From: Selaginella moellendorffii
Taxonomy: Eukaryota > Streptophyta > Lycopodiopsida > Selaginellales > Selaginellaceae
Assembly: GCF_000143415.4 (NCBI RefSeq)
Contig: NW_003314394.1
Location: forward strand, 11,201-75,200
DNA length: 64,000 bases
Direction of reading: 5' to 3'
The notes beneath the pieces are model-generated. The model saw only the letters and a list, made by a program, of their open reading frames with translations. It ran no database searches and was not told the DNA's origin. Positions within the stretch are counted from its first letter, which is position 1, and the number at the start of each line of letters is the position of its first letter. This document shows, piece by piece, positions 1 to 12,379 of the stretch. A program made the translations under genes and the position numbers.

Positions 1-202
1 TAATCATTTTGGGACTTTATGATTCTCATTCTCAATGTAGTGTTGAGTTGAGTGTTTTTTGTCCTCATACTAATTTAGATGTTAAGCATGTGCATAAAGT
101 TAAGGATCTTGCTGTCGCAAATATAACTTCAAGTATCAAAAGTTACCTGTCGGCCAATTCTTACGGACACTCTTTCCTTATTGCCACGATGGCAGAAGGT
201 CG

Positions 203-930
203 GTATTGTTGAGACCTATTATTAGTCTCCGCCTAAGTTAGTTGAGAAATTGGTCTTCATGTGTGCACTTGACCAAATGAGTATAAAGATGGAATTCCTA
301 AGTGCTATTAGTCAAACATACTTGACCTGGTTAGAGAAACTCATCCGTTGACTTACACTTGCTAGTGTTAGGAAGCCTAAAGTGTGTGTTTTTCAAGGAG
401 GGGTGGCTGTGGGGGGTTCCAAATGTATAGTAGGGATAGTGGGTAGGTCGGGCATGGCTAACCAACTCGAGGCATAGTCTAGCTCCTGATTGCGTGCTTA
501 TCTTTGTTCTACATCTAGCTTGGGTCTAAGCCCAAGCTCTACACCATATTAGCTAATGGAGTACCCATATCCTTGCGTTAAGCCACTAGTATGCCGAAAA
601 AGCGCAAAACTCTGTTTGGCTCCGTTTTGCATGTTGGTCTTGGCATTGGGATATTGGTTGCTCTAGGACTGTTCCAAGTCACTCAGGACTCCTGTCCCTT
701 TACTCCTTGGGCTGTATGCTTGGGAGTTGCTTCGTGGTCTAGTTTCATCACTCCTTGGCTCTAAGCTTGGGGGTTTGGCACCATTCCTTTGTTCAGTGGC
801 CCAAGGCCCTGAACCTTGGGTTCCACACCACTATCCTATAGACACGTGGCACATGAAGGGTTTAGGTTCCATTTTGTGTTATCCTATGGTAAATCAAATG
901 TATTTTTTGTTACAATGATGTTTTATAGAT
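203..930 (+). repeat. LTR-like retroelement relic, copy 1
   Basis: This stretch has no convincing gene. It aligns by eye with 10504-11420 over several hundred bases, in the same orientation, with many C/T and G/A differences. Both copies contain a core around 372-445 (a G-rich run, then GGTTCCAAATGTATAGTAGG) that also occurs in the three LTRs of the chromovirus family at 15.3, 22.2 and 31.2 kb. That makes an LTR origin likely. The termini, a primer-binding site and target duplication were not identified, so the limits are approximate. Confidence 0.5.
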
Positions 931-2599
931 TGTAGTGGCTTTTGAAGTCCCTTTTTTCAGTTTGATTTGAGGTTGGTTTAGACTATACTTAACCAAAGAA
1001 AATGACTCAAGATACATTCTATAAAGTTCAAATATAAAGAAAATAAATCTATGAACAGAAATGCATCTCCTTTTCGAATTAGTTAAGAGTATTAGTATAT
1101 TTGAGATCTTTAGGTTTGAGTAGTATTAGGTTGGATGACTTCTTAGGAAATCTAAATTCAGAAGTTTACATTTTGTATTAAAGGGGTTTTAAGTTTGACT
1201 TTGTTGGTTAATTAAGGGAATCATAAGGGTCTCATGTTTGATTGTGTTGGTTAGCTAATAGAATTATACCATATATTGATATTGATATATAGTGGTTCAA
1301 TTTACTCTAGTTGGGCTTGACTCGAGGAGTAGAATGTCAAGAGAGTTGCAACTTTGAACTTTCATTCACACAGGCATAAACTTGCAAAGAAATATGATGA
1401 ATTATAAGTAATCAAAGAGAACAACTCAAAAAATAATCTATAGAACTAAAGTGCATTTTCATTTTCAATTGGTTAAAGGTCTTGAGATACTTAAGGTTAA
1501 ACATCCTTGGGTTATAAGAGCTTAGATGACCATTTTATTGCTACATACAAAGTTGTAATTGGTTCATCAGGATTCTGTAGTTGGCTAATACATGTAATAC
1601 ATGTATTACATTATGTAAGTAATAGATTAATTAATAGTACTATAACATATGGATCGTCCATTTAGAACTAAATCTAGTTCATCCATTCTCATATATAAGC
1701 AAGGGGTTAAACCCAAATTAAGGTACCTATTCCCAAATCCTGAGCATTCATAATTTTATGTTAAAAAATGTCTAATACACTTTATTTTAATATCTAATAC
1801 ATATTTCCTATTTTAGGGTAAATGGTTTTCTAGGGCACCTATTATAACTAAGACTACCACACTTCTTCAATTCCACCACATCCACCTCTTAAAAGAGTGG
1901 CTTTGGCAGATTAGGCAATTGCACATGATGGTGCTGCTGTCTATGTATGCTTGGTCTTGTGTGAAAGCCATATGGCCAGCCAAATAGTTTTCTAGGGTAC
2001 CCCTGGAAAATCATTAATGGTTTTTACATCATTTTGTTTTTTAGAAAACAAGATCATCACTAGCTTGTTTGTATGCAATAGTGGATAAACATAATGCATG
2101 TTAATTCAAACAAATTCTCACCTTTTATAAATAAAAAAAGTTTTAAACACATGTTTTCTACTTACTTTTTCAATATATAATTACATCAGGCTACTATACA
2201 ATTTCTGGCATAAAGTGGGAAATCTCCATGTTATAAACAATAAAGAGAAAGAGGCTTAGGTAGGCTACCTTTTGAAGTTCATTGTTATCACTTGTAAACC
2301 TTTAGAGGTACAAGAGAAACTTGGAAATTGCAAACATACTTTTTGGAACCTCCAGGATCTTCCCTTCAACAAACTTTGTGATCTACAATACCTCCACAAA
2401 TGCAAACTTTACACCAAGAGGTTACAAGCAAAATTTGGCGTTTATGGTATTCCTGAATTAGCCTTGGTTCAGCTGTGTTACCCACATTAGAGGGGAGTTA
2501 ACATAGCTCAAATGTCTCCTTCCATTTAACAAGTCATACAATTGGCTTTGAATGCAGACCTCAAATACAAGGAGTGGGAGTTGATGAGCAAAGAATGCT
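931..2599. other. AT-rich intergenic sequence without a recognisable gene
   Basis: No reading frame here resembles a known protein. The sequence is AT-rich, and the short open frames (for example 2272-2490) show no domain. It lies between an LTR-like relic and a decayed gypsy polyprotein, so it may be degraded leader or flank of that element. Nothing else was seen. Confidence 0.4.
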
Positions 2600-4764
2600 C
2601 TGATTGGCCTCGTTTACAACCTCGGCATGTGACAGGAGACTTCATATTCAGCAAGTCCTCAAGAAATTGCCATCTACCATAGGGAAACAAGTGTCAATTC
2701 CATCAACTTCACTTCCTCCCCAAGAGTGGCTAAAACTAATAGACAATATGAAGTTGGACAAGTGTTTTGATTGTAGAGCAAAGGGACATAGATAGGTTTG
2801 TAAGTCTTATATAGGTCAGCAATAAGGAGCAAGCATGAGCAGGTTGACGAGCATTTCAACAAAATGGTGAGGGAAATCTCATTCCAGTTGCTTTTGAGGA
2901 TTTGGATTTGGAGTAAGAGATTTTCGTTTAGGAGGGAAAATTTCTGTCTCAAGCTCCTGGGGAAGAAGCCACATTGGGAGCCACCATTTCATTGCCTAGG
3001 AAAACAGGACTCAAGTGCATTTGGGTAAAAGGGGCAGTCTTAGGTTGTAAAGCACATTGGTAAACTTAGGAGCTTCACATTCCTTTGTGACTGCTCATAG
3101 CTTTGGTTGATAACCAAGCCAGCTCTCATTGGGGATCACACATTGAATCAAGTTAGAATCACTCTCTATTGCAGTTAACTCTTCAATAATTCATCTTAGC
3201 CCATTTGCATCACATGTGCTTCTTGTTCTTAAGGACTGTTTGTGGAGGATTACAGGGCTCTTAACAGGAGAGCTGTCAAGAACAAGCTTCCTGTTCCCAG
3301 GGTAAATGAGCTTTTGGATGAGGCAGTACCAAGATTGACCTTTGTTTTGGTTAATATGAGATTGCCATAAGGCCAAGACAATGTTCAGGACTCACTGTTG
3401 AGGTTTGTTTCATTTCAAAGTAATGCCCTCTGGCCTTACTAATGTGCCTGCCATGTTCATGAACAAGCTTTTGGCTAAGTATCTTTTCCAGTTCATTATC
3501 GTTTTGTTCATGACATACTAATCTATAGTCAGGACTGGATTGGAAAATGGTGTTATCAATTTTGGAGAGCAATATTTACAAAGTTATTCATGTGTTCTTT
3601 GGGAATGGAGACCATTCAATACCTCAGATTTTGGTAAGGTATGGGCTGATCAATCAAAATTACAAGTTGTTGCAAATTGGCCACTTCCCAAGTCTTTAAA
3701 GCATTTACAAGTATTTTATGGTTTTGCCAACTATCTATGTTGCTTTATATTGTGACCCCATTTGGCAATATTTCCTGCTCTTCTATGGTCAGATGCAGCA
3801 CAATCGTTTGAGTTGTTGAAGTAACGACTTCTAACTGCACCATTACTTTCACTTTCAGATTCCTTGGAACCATTTATTGTTAAGATTGATACTTCAGATA
3901 TGAGTGGTTCTTCGCCAAGGAGAGGAAATAGTGGCCTTTGATAGTCATAGTTTCTCTATTTATGAGTCTAAAATACCAGTGTATGAACAAGAAAGGTGGC
4001 CATTATCCATGCCATTGGTCACTAGTGCCACTACTTATTGCCTCAATGGTTTACACTCAGGACAGACCATTATAGCTTGAAATTCATTTTGGAGTAACAA
4101 CAGTTATCCAAAAAGTAATAACACTAGGTGGAACAACTTCAAGCCTTGGATTTCACTATGAAGTTCTGGCTAGGGAAAAGCATTCTTCCATAGGCATTAT
4201 CACAACAATTTGAATGTCTCAAAGTGTTAACGTTCTCTAGTATTTCCAGATGGGAAGCAACGTATGTGAATAAGATTCTACTCACTAGATTTGACACTAT
4301 TGGGTATTTGGCAACAGTTCTGTGACAATCCCGATTATACAGATGACAAGCTGACATTTCATAAGAACTTATTATGGCGGTCTTATAGTTCTCAGTTCAA
4401 GTCGTGATTTAAGCAAGGAGATCTTTCAGGAGTGTCATGCAAGCATTCTGGCACCCTGATGTTTGGAGAACAACAACTGCAATCAAATAATGGTTTTACA
4501 TATTTGAAAGGTTTGCAACTGGACACATATCTGTTCTACCTATCAAACATAGAAAGGTCTTTTGGTTCCATTACCAGCTGCCTCTTCATCCAAATAGTAT
4601 TTCAATGGACTTTATTGTGGGCATCCCTTCAGTGCATAGCCATGATGCTATTTTTGTAGTGGTGGACAGTTTTTCTCCCTACATCTTCAACAAGCTCAGC
4701 ACATCAGAAAGCTGAATCCTTTTGGTCTGAGGTAGTCCAGCATCACGGTTTTCCATGGAGCACC
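2600..4764 (+). mobile_element. Decayed Ty3/gypsy gag-pol relic
   Basis: The plus strand, read across frames, gives pieces of a gypsy polyprotein in the right order. A gag zinc-knuckle-like stretch (KCFDCRAKGHR) lies near 2757-2795. RT sequence broken by stops follows at about 3200-3560. The RT/RNase H connection (PLPKSLKHLQVFYGFANYL) lies near 3680-3750. An integrase piece (DAIFVVVDSFS) lies near 4640-4680 and ends near HGFPWS at about 4760. At that point the sequence switches abruptly to an antisense NPF transporter fragment. Every domain carries stops and frameshifts, so the element is dead. LTRs were not recognised. Confidence 0.75.
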
Positions 4765-5430
4765 CATAGCTCCAGCTCACACTGTCTTCAACATAGACAA
4801 TAAGCATAGCTGAAATAATCGCCCCAACCATCATGGACATGTAATAGCAGCTGAAGAAGGTGCTGGCCTGCTTCTGTTCAAGAGGATCCTCCTTATCAAA
4901 CTGATTGCCTCTGAACGATGAGATGCAAGGCTGATATCCTCCATAACCCACGGCTACTGTGTAAAGTCCAAGATCTAGAAGCGCTTCTTGTTCCAATGTG
5001 CTAACAGAGCATTTTGACACATTCGTTTCACAAGGAGAAGGTTTTAGCAAGGGCAGAGTTATGTGACTGTAAGTACCACCATTCCTTGAATGATAACAGG
5101 TTAGGGAATGAGATTTTATTCTCAACCTCTTCCCAGAAGGTAAATATGAAATTTGTAAATTTGTACGGAATCCACCCAGCAAGGAACTGAGGTTTCCATG
5201 GAATTAAGAACGGCATTAGCTGCTTCTGAAATATGCTTATGTAGTACACTACTGAGATAGAGAATTAAGTTAGTCCAAACAGAAGCAAATGTTTGAGTTC
5301 CTCAAAGTTAAACTAAGAACAGTTCCAACATAACCCCAAATATATCGAGATGTGGCAGGCCAATTGGTTGTTGCATCCTTCCATTCCACAAGAAACAAGG
5401 ATCAGCCCAGCACTAATAAAGAAATAAAGG
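4765..5430 (-). pseudogene. NPF (NRT1/PTR family) transporter pseudogene, duplicated fragment A
   Basis: The minus strand encodes an NPF/POT segment: a hydrophobic stretch around GLYTVAVGYGGYQPCISSF, then GNQFDKEDP, then the helix FFSCYYMSMMVGAII. These match the family's conserved region near TM4-TM5 (the usual form is GTGGIKPCVSSFGADQFD). The copy stops at the point where a gypsy integrase fragment begins (about 4764). It is nearly collinear with 8431-9093 but lacks much of the first exon. In the family this protein would be a proton-coupled nitrate or peptide transporter of a membrane. Here it is only a broken piece. The limits come from comparison with the other copy. Confidence 0.8.
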
Positions 5431-5873
5431 ATTGCAACTGCTCTGTTATAATTCCTCAGCCGCATTATTAGCAGGCCCTTGTCTGCATCAGGAATCGTGA
5501 CAGATAAAAAAGTCCCCGATTGTGCATCTAGCCTCTACAACATTCTAGAAAGACCTTGCCAGACTCCAGTTTTCAATTCACTTTCCAGAAGCCTGATCGC
5601 GCTCCACAAAACGCCACATAAGAACCCTAGCTGAAGGCGGGAGAATGTTTAAACTTTAGAGCTTGTGTTTCATGGATCTTTTATTTTGTTATCCAGACAT
5701 CAGAACACGTCTCGAAACAAATACCGTCGTCCAGAATAGGTCATGGAGAAGCTCCAACCTTTGCTGAACCTGTCCCCCAGAAGGTCTACAATACTGACTC
5801 ACTGGCCTGTTTTTCTGCTGGTGGAAATTTTGCAACCCGTGTTTGAACTTAACTTCTAAATAAGTTTATGTGA
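5431..5873. other. Intergenic stretch downstream of the strictosidine-synthase-like gene
   Basis: No gene is visible. The part next to 5874 should include the 3' untranslated region of the minus-strand strictosidine-synthase-like gene. The left edge is where similarity between the two NPF pseudogene copies ends (near the shared AAGAAACAAGGATCAGCCC). Confidence 0.4.
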
Positions 5874-7457
5874 TCATGGGAGTATGAAGCTGGTAATCTG
5901 ATCGTGCACGACAGTTCCAAACCAGATCTTCCCATCTTTTTCATACACTTCGCTTATAAGTTTCACGATCCGGGCCTCGCGGTCTTCCAGCCGCCGGAGC
6001 AACCGCCCCCGCTTGTCAAACAGCGCCGCAACTGAGTACATCTTCTCCCCGACTACGTACATGATCCAGCTCAAGGGAACCGGCACCCGGAACACGAGCG
6101 ACTTTAGCCACGGAGTGGAGCTCATGATCTCCTGGATCCTGTTTCGGCAGCAGTCGATGGCCACCCAGAACTGGCCCTTGTCGTTGATACGAACGTTGTC
6201 AGGATAGCCGGGAAGATCAGCGAAAACTTCGAGAGTTCCAGTTAAGTTACCTTTGAGCCATAACTTGAGAACCCTGTCAAGAACACGAGCAAAGTTTTTT
6301 AAGAGAAGCTACTGATGCCATATCAAAATACAACAAGATCAATATGTATAACCTGCAATTGGTTGTCTCGACTACCAGGAGGAAAGATTGATCGCTTGCG
6401 AGCTGGACTCCGTTAGCAAATGCTAGGCCGCGAAGAACCACCACGGCGTTGCCTGTGTTTGGATCATACCGAAGTAGACGGCCTGTATTCTCTCCTTCAA
6501 CGATCACCATGTGATGTAACCTGTATTGAAATGGAAAGAAAAAAGAGCAAGAAAAAGAAGCCATAGTAAAAAGAGTGTTAAAAAAACATTTCTGGCAAAA
6601 AACTGCGACTCAAAGAGCATGGAAGACCAGCTATACAAAGAACAAGAAAAAGAGCAAAGTGTCATGGAAGTTGAAGAAAGAAACTCTCCAAGAACAAAGA
6701 CCCGAAGTGGAAAATGAAAAGAACCTGCGATTCCAGCGCGTGCTTGTGTCGGTAAAGTAGACGGATCCATTGGGATGAACATCGAGATCGTTGGCAAACT
6801 TGATAGGAATCCCTTCCACCTCGCTCACCAGAGGTCTCGCAATCCCACCCTTGGGGCCAACAACGAGCAAACCATAGTAAGAATCGGCAATGTAGAGATC
6901 GCCCGAGCGAGGATCGAAGCGCAATCCCAGCGGCCTGCCACAGACGTGCTCGTTCCTCACCCGCCGTCGCGGATCGTCTCCATTGTCGCATTCTTCCCTG
7001 TTCCTGCAAAGAAAGAAGATGAAGAACCCCACCCTAGAAAATATTTTGCTTACCAGTTGATCGATGAGAGGGCAAACGTTTCCCATCCGCGATCCGGCAT
7101 CCAGCGAACGATCCGGCCATCGCCCAGCCCAGTGTAAGGCCCATTCCCCTGTGGATCGAACTCGATGCTCTCGGGGCCGAAGAGGCGATCCTGGAACTCG
7201 ATGCTTGCGAATTGGAGCAAGCTATCGTTGCGCGATGGCCACTTGGGCAGGACGCTCTTAAGAGGAGCGATCTGGTGCTTCACGGGGTAGTATTTGAGGC
7301 CGCCCAGCGGCCCAGGCAGGATCGCGCAAAGAATCGCGGCTGTGGCGGCTATAATGGCGATGGACACAAATCTCTTCTTGTTCTTGAGCTTGGAGAAGGC
7401 GCCGTCTTTGAAGTGTAGCTCCATTGATTGATCCAAGACTCTTTCCGGAGAAACCAT
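5874..7457 (-). CDS. Strictosidine-synthase-like (SSL/APMAP-type) six-bladed propeller protein, four exons
   Basis: Four exons join in frame with GT-AG borders: 7457-7054, 7003-6725, 6520-6353 and 6273-5874. The introns are 51, 204 and 79 bp. The product is 416 residues, normal for the family, and ends at a TGA/TAA-type stop at 5874. A single membrane segment (residues about 31-48, SIAIIAATAAILCAIL) precedes the propeller. Family marks are GPESIEFDPQG, CGRPLGLRFD, LYIADSYYGL, IKFANDLDVHPNGSVYFTD, GRLLRYDP, LAFANGVQLA and GYPDNVRIN. Only a few members make strictosidine; most plant SSL proteins are predicted membrane-anchored or secretory hydrolase-like proteins of uncertain substrate. The chosen start is the ATG just before the membrane anchor; another reading frame upstream is not needed. 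The gene looks intact while its neighbours are pseudogenes, and a dead copy of its 5' end lies at 9.95 kb. Confidence 0.92.
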
Positions 7458-7690
7458 TCAAATTTTCTTCCAAGCTTCTTCTTTTCTTCTTCCATGCCAA
7501 TTTCATGGGACACGAAATTGTGGAGTCGCACCTACCCAAACGTACTATCTTACTACCCTAAATCTCTTCTTTTGTAAAGTCCTTATAACCATGGCACTGG
7601 GAAATGGCACTGTCCAATGACAATGGTGCGCATTGTCCGGACTGTTGTGTTGATTATATCGTCGTTCTCCAAGAAGTTGCCCAATAGCAA

Positions 7691-9052
7691 TCAGTAGCTG
7701 CCAGAAGACGCTTGGAAGAGTGTTCTTGCAACAGACTTCAACCTGAAGATTTTCACAACAGCGGCACAGACCATTGCAGTTGTTACAACTACCTTGCCGA
7801 TTCCCATTCGTTGCAGGTTGGTATTCCGCGCTCTTTGCCTGTTAACGTACGGGCTGCTGGAACTAGAAGCCACTCATATGCAGGACTGCATATGATGACA
7901 CTTAGCGTGCAAAATGTTGACAGAGATCCTGGTGGTATTTTGAAGTTGCCTACCAGCGTGTTCATACCAGCGCCTTGCTCGACAAACAGAGTGCTCACTT
8001 GTGTGTACAATGTTGAGAATATAATCGTTGTTGACCTACATTTCACCTCTTCAACTTGCGTGACTGTGCAAAGCCGTCATGAAATGTTAATATCATCGTG
8101 GGTATTGAGTTTCACTGCTGCCTTGTCAAGAAATCTAGGAAGGAAAAATGTCCGAGTTATAGTCGGCTACAGGTCTGAAAGTTTTAAGTGTTTACCTGAA
8201 ATTGGGAGTATGCTAGATCTTACGACTTCCTTGTATAGCAGAAACAGCAGAGTCAACCTCGTAAAGCTGAGAGCTGTCTGAGGGAACTTCTACATACAGT
8301 TTCAAAGCGGCTGCAATGAAGACCTTGACTACTCTGGTTAAAGGATTACCACCAGTTTTTTTATGCCGATGTAGCCGAGTGCCAATCAAGAAGATTATAA
8401 TCGATGCTGCTGCAGCAGCTGTAGATATAGTGAACCCACAGCTCCAGCTCACACTGTCTTCAACATAGACAATAAGCTGAAATAATTGCTCCAACCATCA
8501 TGGACATGTAATACCAGCTGAAGAAGGTGGTGACCTGCTTCTGTTCAAGAGGATCCTCCTTATCAAATTGATTGCCTCCAAACGATGAGATGCAAAGCTG
8601 ATATCCTCCATAACCCACGGCTACTGTGTAAAGTCCAAGATACAGTAGCGCTTTCTGTTCCAGTGTGCTAACAGAGCATGTTGACACGTTCATTTTGCAA
8701 GGAGAAGGTTTTAGTGAAGTTATGGTGAGTGTAAGTACCACCATTCCCTAAATGATAACATGTGAGAGAACGAAATTCTGTTCTCAACCTCTTACCAGAA
8801 GGTAGATGGTAAGAAATATGAGATTTGTACGATATTTTCCCCAGTAAGCACTGAATTATACTCATTTAGTACTCAAGAAAAATCTGAAAATGCAAACTAA
8901 GATAAAAGGAACAACATACCCAGAATATATGGTGATGTGCACCATCCACCTGTTGAGCCCTTGGCTGCAGACTTCCCAAACCAATCCACAGTCCCATCTT
9001 TGGTTGTTGCATCCTGCTGCTCCTGCTCCAATTCCTCATGAATCTTGTCCAT
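7691..9052 (-). pseudogene. NPF (NRT1/PTR family) transporter pseudogene B
   Basis: This minus-strand copy is longer than fragment A but also broken. It starts at 9052 (MDKIHEELEQEQ), with the usual N-terminal DGTVDWFGKSAAKGSTGGW. It then loses about 50 residues and resumes at AYWGKY near 8845. Next come SLKPSPCK, the GLYTVAVGYGGY region and SAIQGSRK, then a gap, then VEQGAGMNTLVGNFKIP, PAARTLTGKERGI and LQRMGIG, ending near 7691. The last part needs a frame change at the LQRMGIG motif (7789-8046 and 7691-7873 are in different frames), and stops occur between 8040 and 8213. The C-terminal helices are absent. A long open frame on the opposite strand (7712-8281) is a shadow of this relic. Confidence 0.85.
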
Positions 9053-9092
9053 TCCACAAGAAACAAGGATCAGCCCTACACTAATGAAGAAC

Positions 9093-9949
9093 TAACACAC
9101 ATGTAAGTGCTCAAATAGTCTTATAAAGATTGTTCCACTAGAGGTAATTTTTTTCCCTTAGCCAATCAAATGAGTTGAGATCTAATAAAGTTGCCTACCA
9201 CTTTGGGATGGTATCAACTAATAAAATTTTGAGTCATTAGAAGTGGTGATTCAGAATTGGGTGCTAAAACTTCCATACTAAATTTGAGATAAAAGATGAA
9301 TTTAGAAAGTCAAGAAAGAATCAAATAGGAGCTTTTGCATTTTTTAAGGATTTCAATCATACTTAAATATATATGCAATAGGCATCTGCATTAAATTCAA
9401 GCACAATCATCAAAATTTCATACAAATATCCAGGTAGAGACTAGCAATTGAATTAGCCTGGAGCTCCCACACCACCTCATCACTGTCTATTGTGTGATAT
9501 GGCTGAGGTGGGGGACATATATAACATTAGCTCCATGATCTCCAAGTTAAATTAAAAATGGTTATTTTGTTTTATTTTTTATTTTTTATGACAAGCCCAT
9601 GTGGGATGAAAAAGATCCACCATATGTATCTTTTGCTCCATCATCATTATCATGTAGGGACCAAGTGCTTTGTATGTTGGAGGCCTATAAGATGTAATCT
9701 AAAGTGTCTATCTATGAGTACAACTGCTTCAAGGATTTGGTTATAAGGCTATTAATAAAGATGTGATTAGAAAGGCCTTTAACAAAATGAAGAGCTCTTG
9801 ATATTAGAAAGTAGATTCACATTCCATCCCCAAAATCAAAGAATTGAAACATTCAAAAAAGACATTTCTACAAACACAAAAGTTTACCTAAATTTGAAAA
9901 TGTGGCTTCACATTTGGTGCCAATCCACAATTCTTATATACAATGAAAT
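9093..9949. other. AT-rich intergenic sequence
   Basis: No gene was recognised. The left end is where the two NPF copies stop matching. The right end leads into the dead copy of the strictosidine-synthase-like 5' region. Short open frames such as 9558-9746 have no domain and lie in T-rich DNA. Confidence 0.4.
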
Positions 9950-10090
9950 TGGTATGGAAAAAATAGAAGAAGGTAGCAAGAAGGTTGAGGAAAGAATCTT
10001 GGATCAATCTATGAAGCTAAGTATCTTCTTCTTAAAAGATTGTAACTTTTCCAAGCTCGAGAATAAAATTTGTCCCCTTTATCATAGCAA
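9905..10090 (+). pseudogene. Dead copy of the 5' end of the strictosidine-synthase-like gene
   Basis: The plus strand here aligns with the 5' leader and first codons of the intact minus-strand gene at 7457-7530. The shared order is CCACAATT, ATGAAATTGG.ATGGAA, CTTGGATCAATC.ATG and CCAAGCTC. The translated piece VEERILDQSMKLS...NFSKLENK matches VSPERVLDQSMELH...AFSKLKNK of the functional gene. The copy ends after about 30 codons and carries substitutions and a 6-bp insertion. No propeller sequence follows, so it cannot encode the protein. Confidence 0.75.
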
Positions 10091-10184
10091 ATAAAGTTAT
10101 AATTCATTTTTAAATCCTGCACTAGCAAGATATAGATAGAGGTGGAACTCTATCCTTAGACCACCAGAATGTTGAAATAGTGTT

Positions 10185-10550
10185 AAACTTTGTTTAAATT
10201 TATTTTATATACTAGTATTGGCTTTGAGATTTTGGATGTTATTATAAATTTATGTATGAGTATTGGAAGCTATTTGTTAGCAAGTCCTTTTAAATATATT
10301 TCTTTTACTACCATGACAACAAAAGGTTGGTATTGTTAATTCCCTTTATCAGTCTCCACCCAAACTAAACTTTGTTTAACTTTATTTTACGTACTAGTAT
10401 TGGCTTTGAGATTTTAGATGCTATCATAAATTTATCTATAGGTATTAGAAGTTATTTGTTTATAAGTCTTTTTAGATATTTTTCTTTTACTACCATGATA
10501 GTAGAAGATTGGTATTGTTAATTCCTTTTATCAATCCTTACCCAAGCTAG
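10185..10550. repeat. Two tandem copies of a 183-bp unit
   Basis: A unit starting AAACTTTGTTTAA at 10185 starts again at 10368. The two copies share TACTAGTATTGGCTTTGAGA, TACTACCATGA and TTGGTATTGTTAATTCC in the same order. The same unit precedes the LTR-like relic at about 80-230 in a less decayed form, so the doubling belongs to the retroelement relic that follows. No coding potential. Confidence 0.7.
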
Positions 10551-11420
10551 TTTAGAAACTAGTTTACACATATGCATTTAACTAAAAGAGCATAAAAATG
10601 AAATTCTTAAGTGCTATCAGTTAAACATATTTGACATGATTAGAGAAACTCATTTGTTGGCTTGCATTTGTTAGTGTTAAGAACTCTTTTGATATTGAGC
10701 TTAGTTTCTCAATACTCACTAAATGATAAATTATTATATTTGCTAAGGCACTCTTATTATCATTCCTCATCTATTGGTCCCATTTCAATTGCACTAGTTA
10801 TTTATGTAAAGTGTCTAGACCTACTAATTAAGAGATTATCTTGAAAATAACAGTGTTGTTTAGATTTGGAATATAATACCATTTCATATTTAGTTAGATT
10901 GTCCTAAAGACTAACTCGCAAACTAGGGTGAACACCTAAAGCATGCTTTTCTAAACCCTAAACTGGGGGAGGGCAATGAAGGGTTCCAAATGAATAATAA
11001 GGATAATGGGTAAATTGAGAATGATTGACCAACTTGAGATATTGTTATAGTTTCTTATTAGGCATATTTATCCTTGTTTTATATCTTTTTTAGGTCAAAG
11101 TCTAATTTCCATCCCATATTAGTTGGTGGAATATTCATATCCTTCCATTATGCCATTTGTATGCTGAAATAGCACTAAACTTTGTTTAGCACAGTTTGCA
11201 TCCTTGTCTTGGCATTCAATGCTTTAAGATTATTTTAATATCACTATGTCTTCTAATAGTTTGCTCCTTACTTGTATGCTTAGGAGTTCAACTTTATCCT
11301 TTTGTTTAGTGATCCAAGATTTTGAAATTTTGAGTTCCACTTTATTGTCCTATGTGTCTAAGAGTTAGATTTTGCTCTATGGTTATCTTATAAATTGAAA
11401 ACCATATGCACTACATTTGG
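10551..11420 (+). repeat. LTR-like retroelement relic, copy 2
   Basis: This is the second copy of the relic at 203-930, with heavy C-to-T and G-to-A decay. A segment of about 240 bp (10690-10930) has no clear counterpart in copy 1. The conserved core is still visible at 10980-11010 (GGGTTCCAAATGAATAATAAGG). No termini could be fixed. Confidence 0.5.
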
Positions 11421-12379
11421 TATCAAAGGATTATTTAGCAATTGCCAACTATGTCATCAACTTACACTAACAAAATATCTCGAAACTAAAAGACTCACAA
11501 GGAACAAACAACACTAAATTTATTATCCGTTACATTTGAGAGTTCCACCATACTTGAAACCTCAACCATAGCAAATAAGAGTATTAATTCTAAGTCAGCC
11601 ATCATATCTATAAGAATTAGAATAACCTTGAATTCAAACTTATATATCTCAAAGAGCTCAATATCAAGATTTGATTTGGAACACTAAAATTCTAATTACA
11701 GTCACTTAGATTGGAATAGAAGATATTAACTCTCAAGTTTATAGACAAATCTAACTCATTGACATTAACACAACAACAATAATTTAACTCAACTCATCAT
11801 AAAAATTCTTGTGACTAAATTGTGAAACTAATTTGCAATCTTCATTGAGATAATCCTAAAAGAAGTTCAAGAAATCATTAAAGCTTCACAATAGAAAACT
11901 CAAGTAGTATAAGACCACAAAAAACAATAATGGAATAGAATTAAAAGAAAAAGACACGAGAATTGAAAAAATCACAATTATGATATTTTTTATTTTTGAA
12001 TATAGGATACAAGAATACTCCTAAAGCCATTTAAGAATCAAAATTTAAGAAAGAATCTTCAACTTAGTTTACAACAAAAAAACTCAAGAAAACCATACCC
12101 TAATACATTTAGGAATCATCATCCATTGGGATAAATTTTTAGAAAAAAATATACAAGCTAGAGTTTTATATATGGAGATTTATTCTCAAGCTTTCTTGGA
12201 TTTCTCATATCTACCTAAATCAAAAGTACATTTGCTAAAGAGAAGAAATACAACATACACAAAATAAAATTAATTGAATCTACATGAGATTTCCAATCTT
12301 TCTAATTTAAGAAATTAAAAAACTCACTAGACAAAAATTCTTTTTAGGATACATCACACCTGTTGATGTAACCATACAC
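11421..12379. other. Very AT-rich sequence without a gene
   Basis: Only short, domain-free frames occur in a strongly A-rich stretch. The right border is where gypsy integrase similarity starts. Confidence 0.4.

Noticed and set aside
7712-8281. 189-residue open frame on the plus strand
   Set aside because: The minus strand here encodes recognisable NPF transporter pieces (VEQGAGMNTL, LQRMGIG). The plus frame has no domain and is a shadow.
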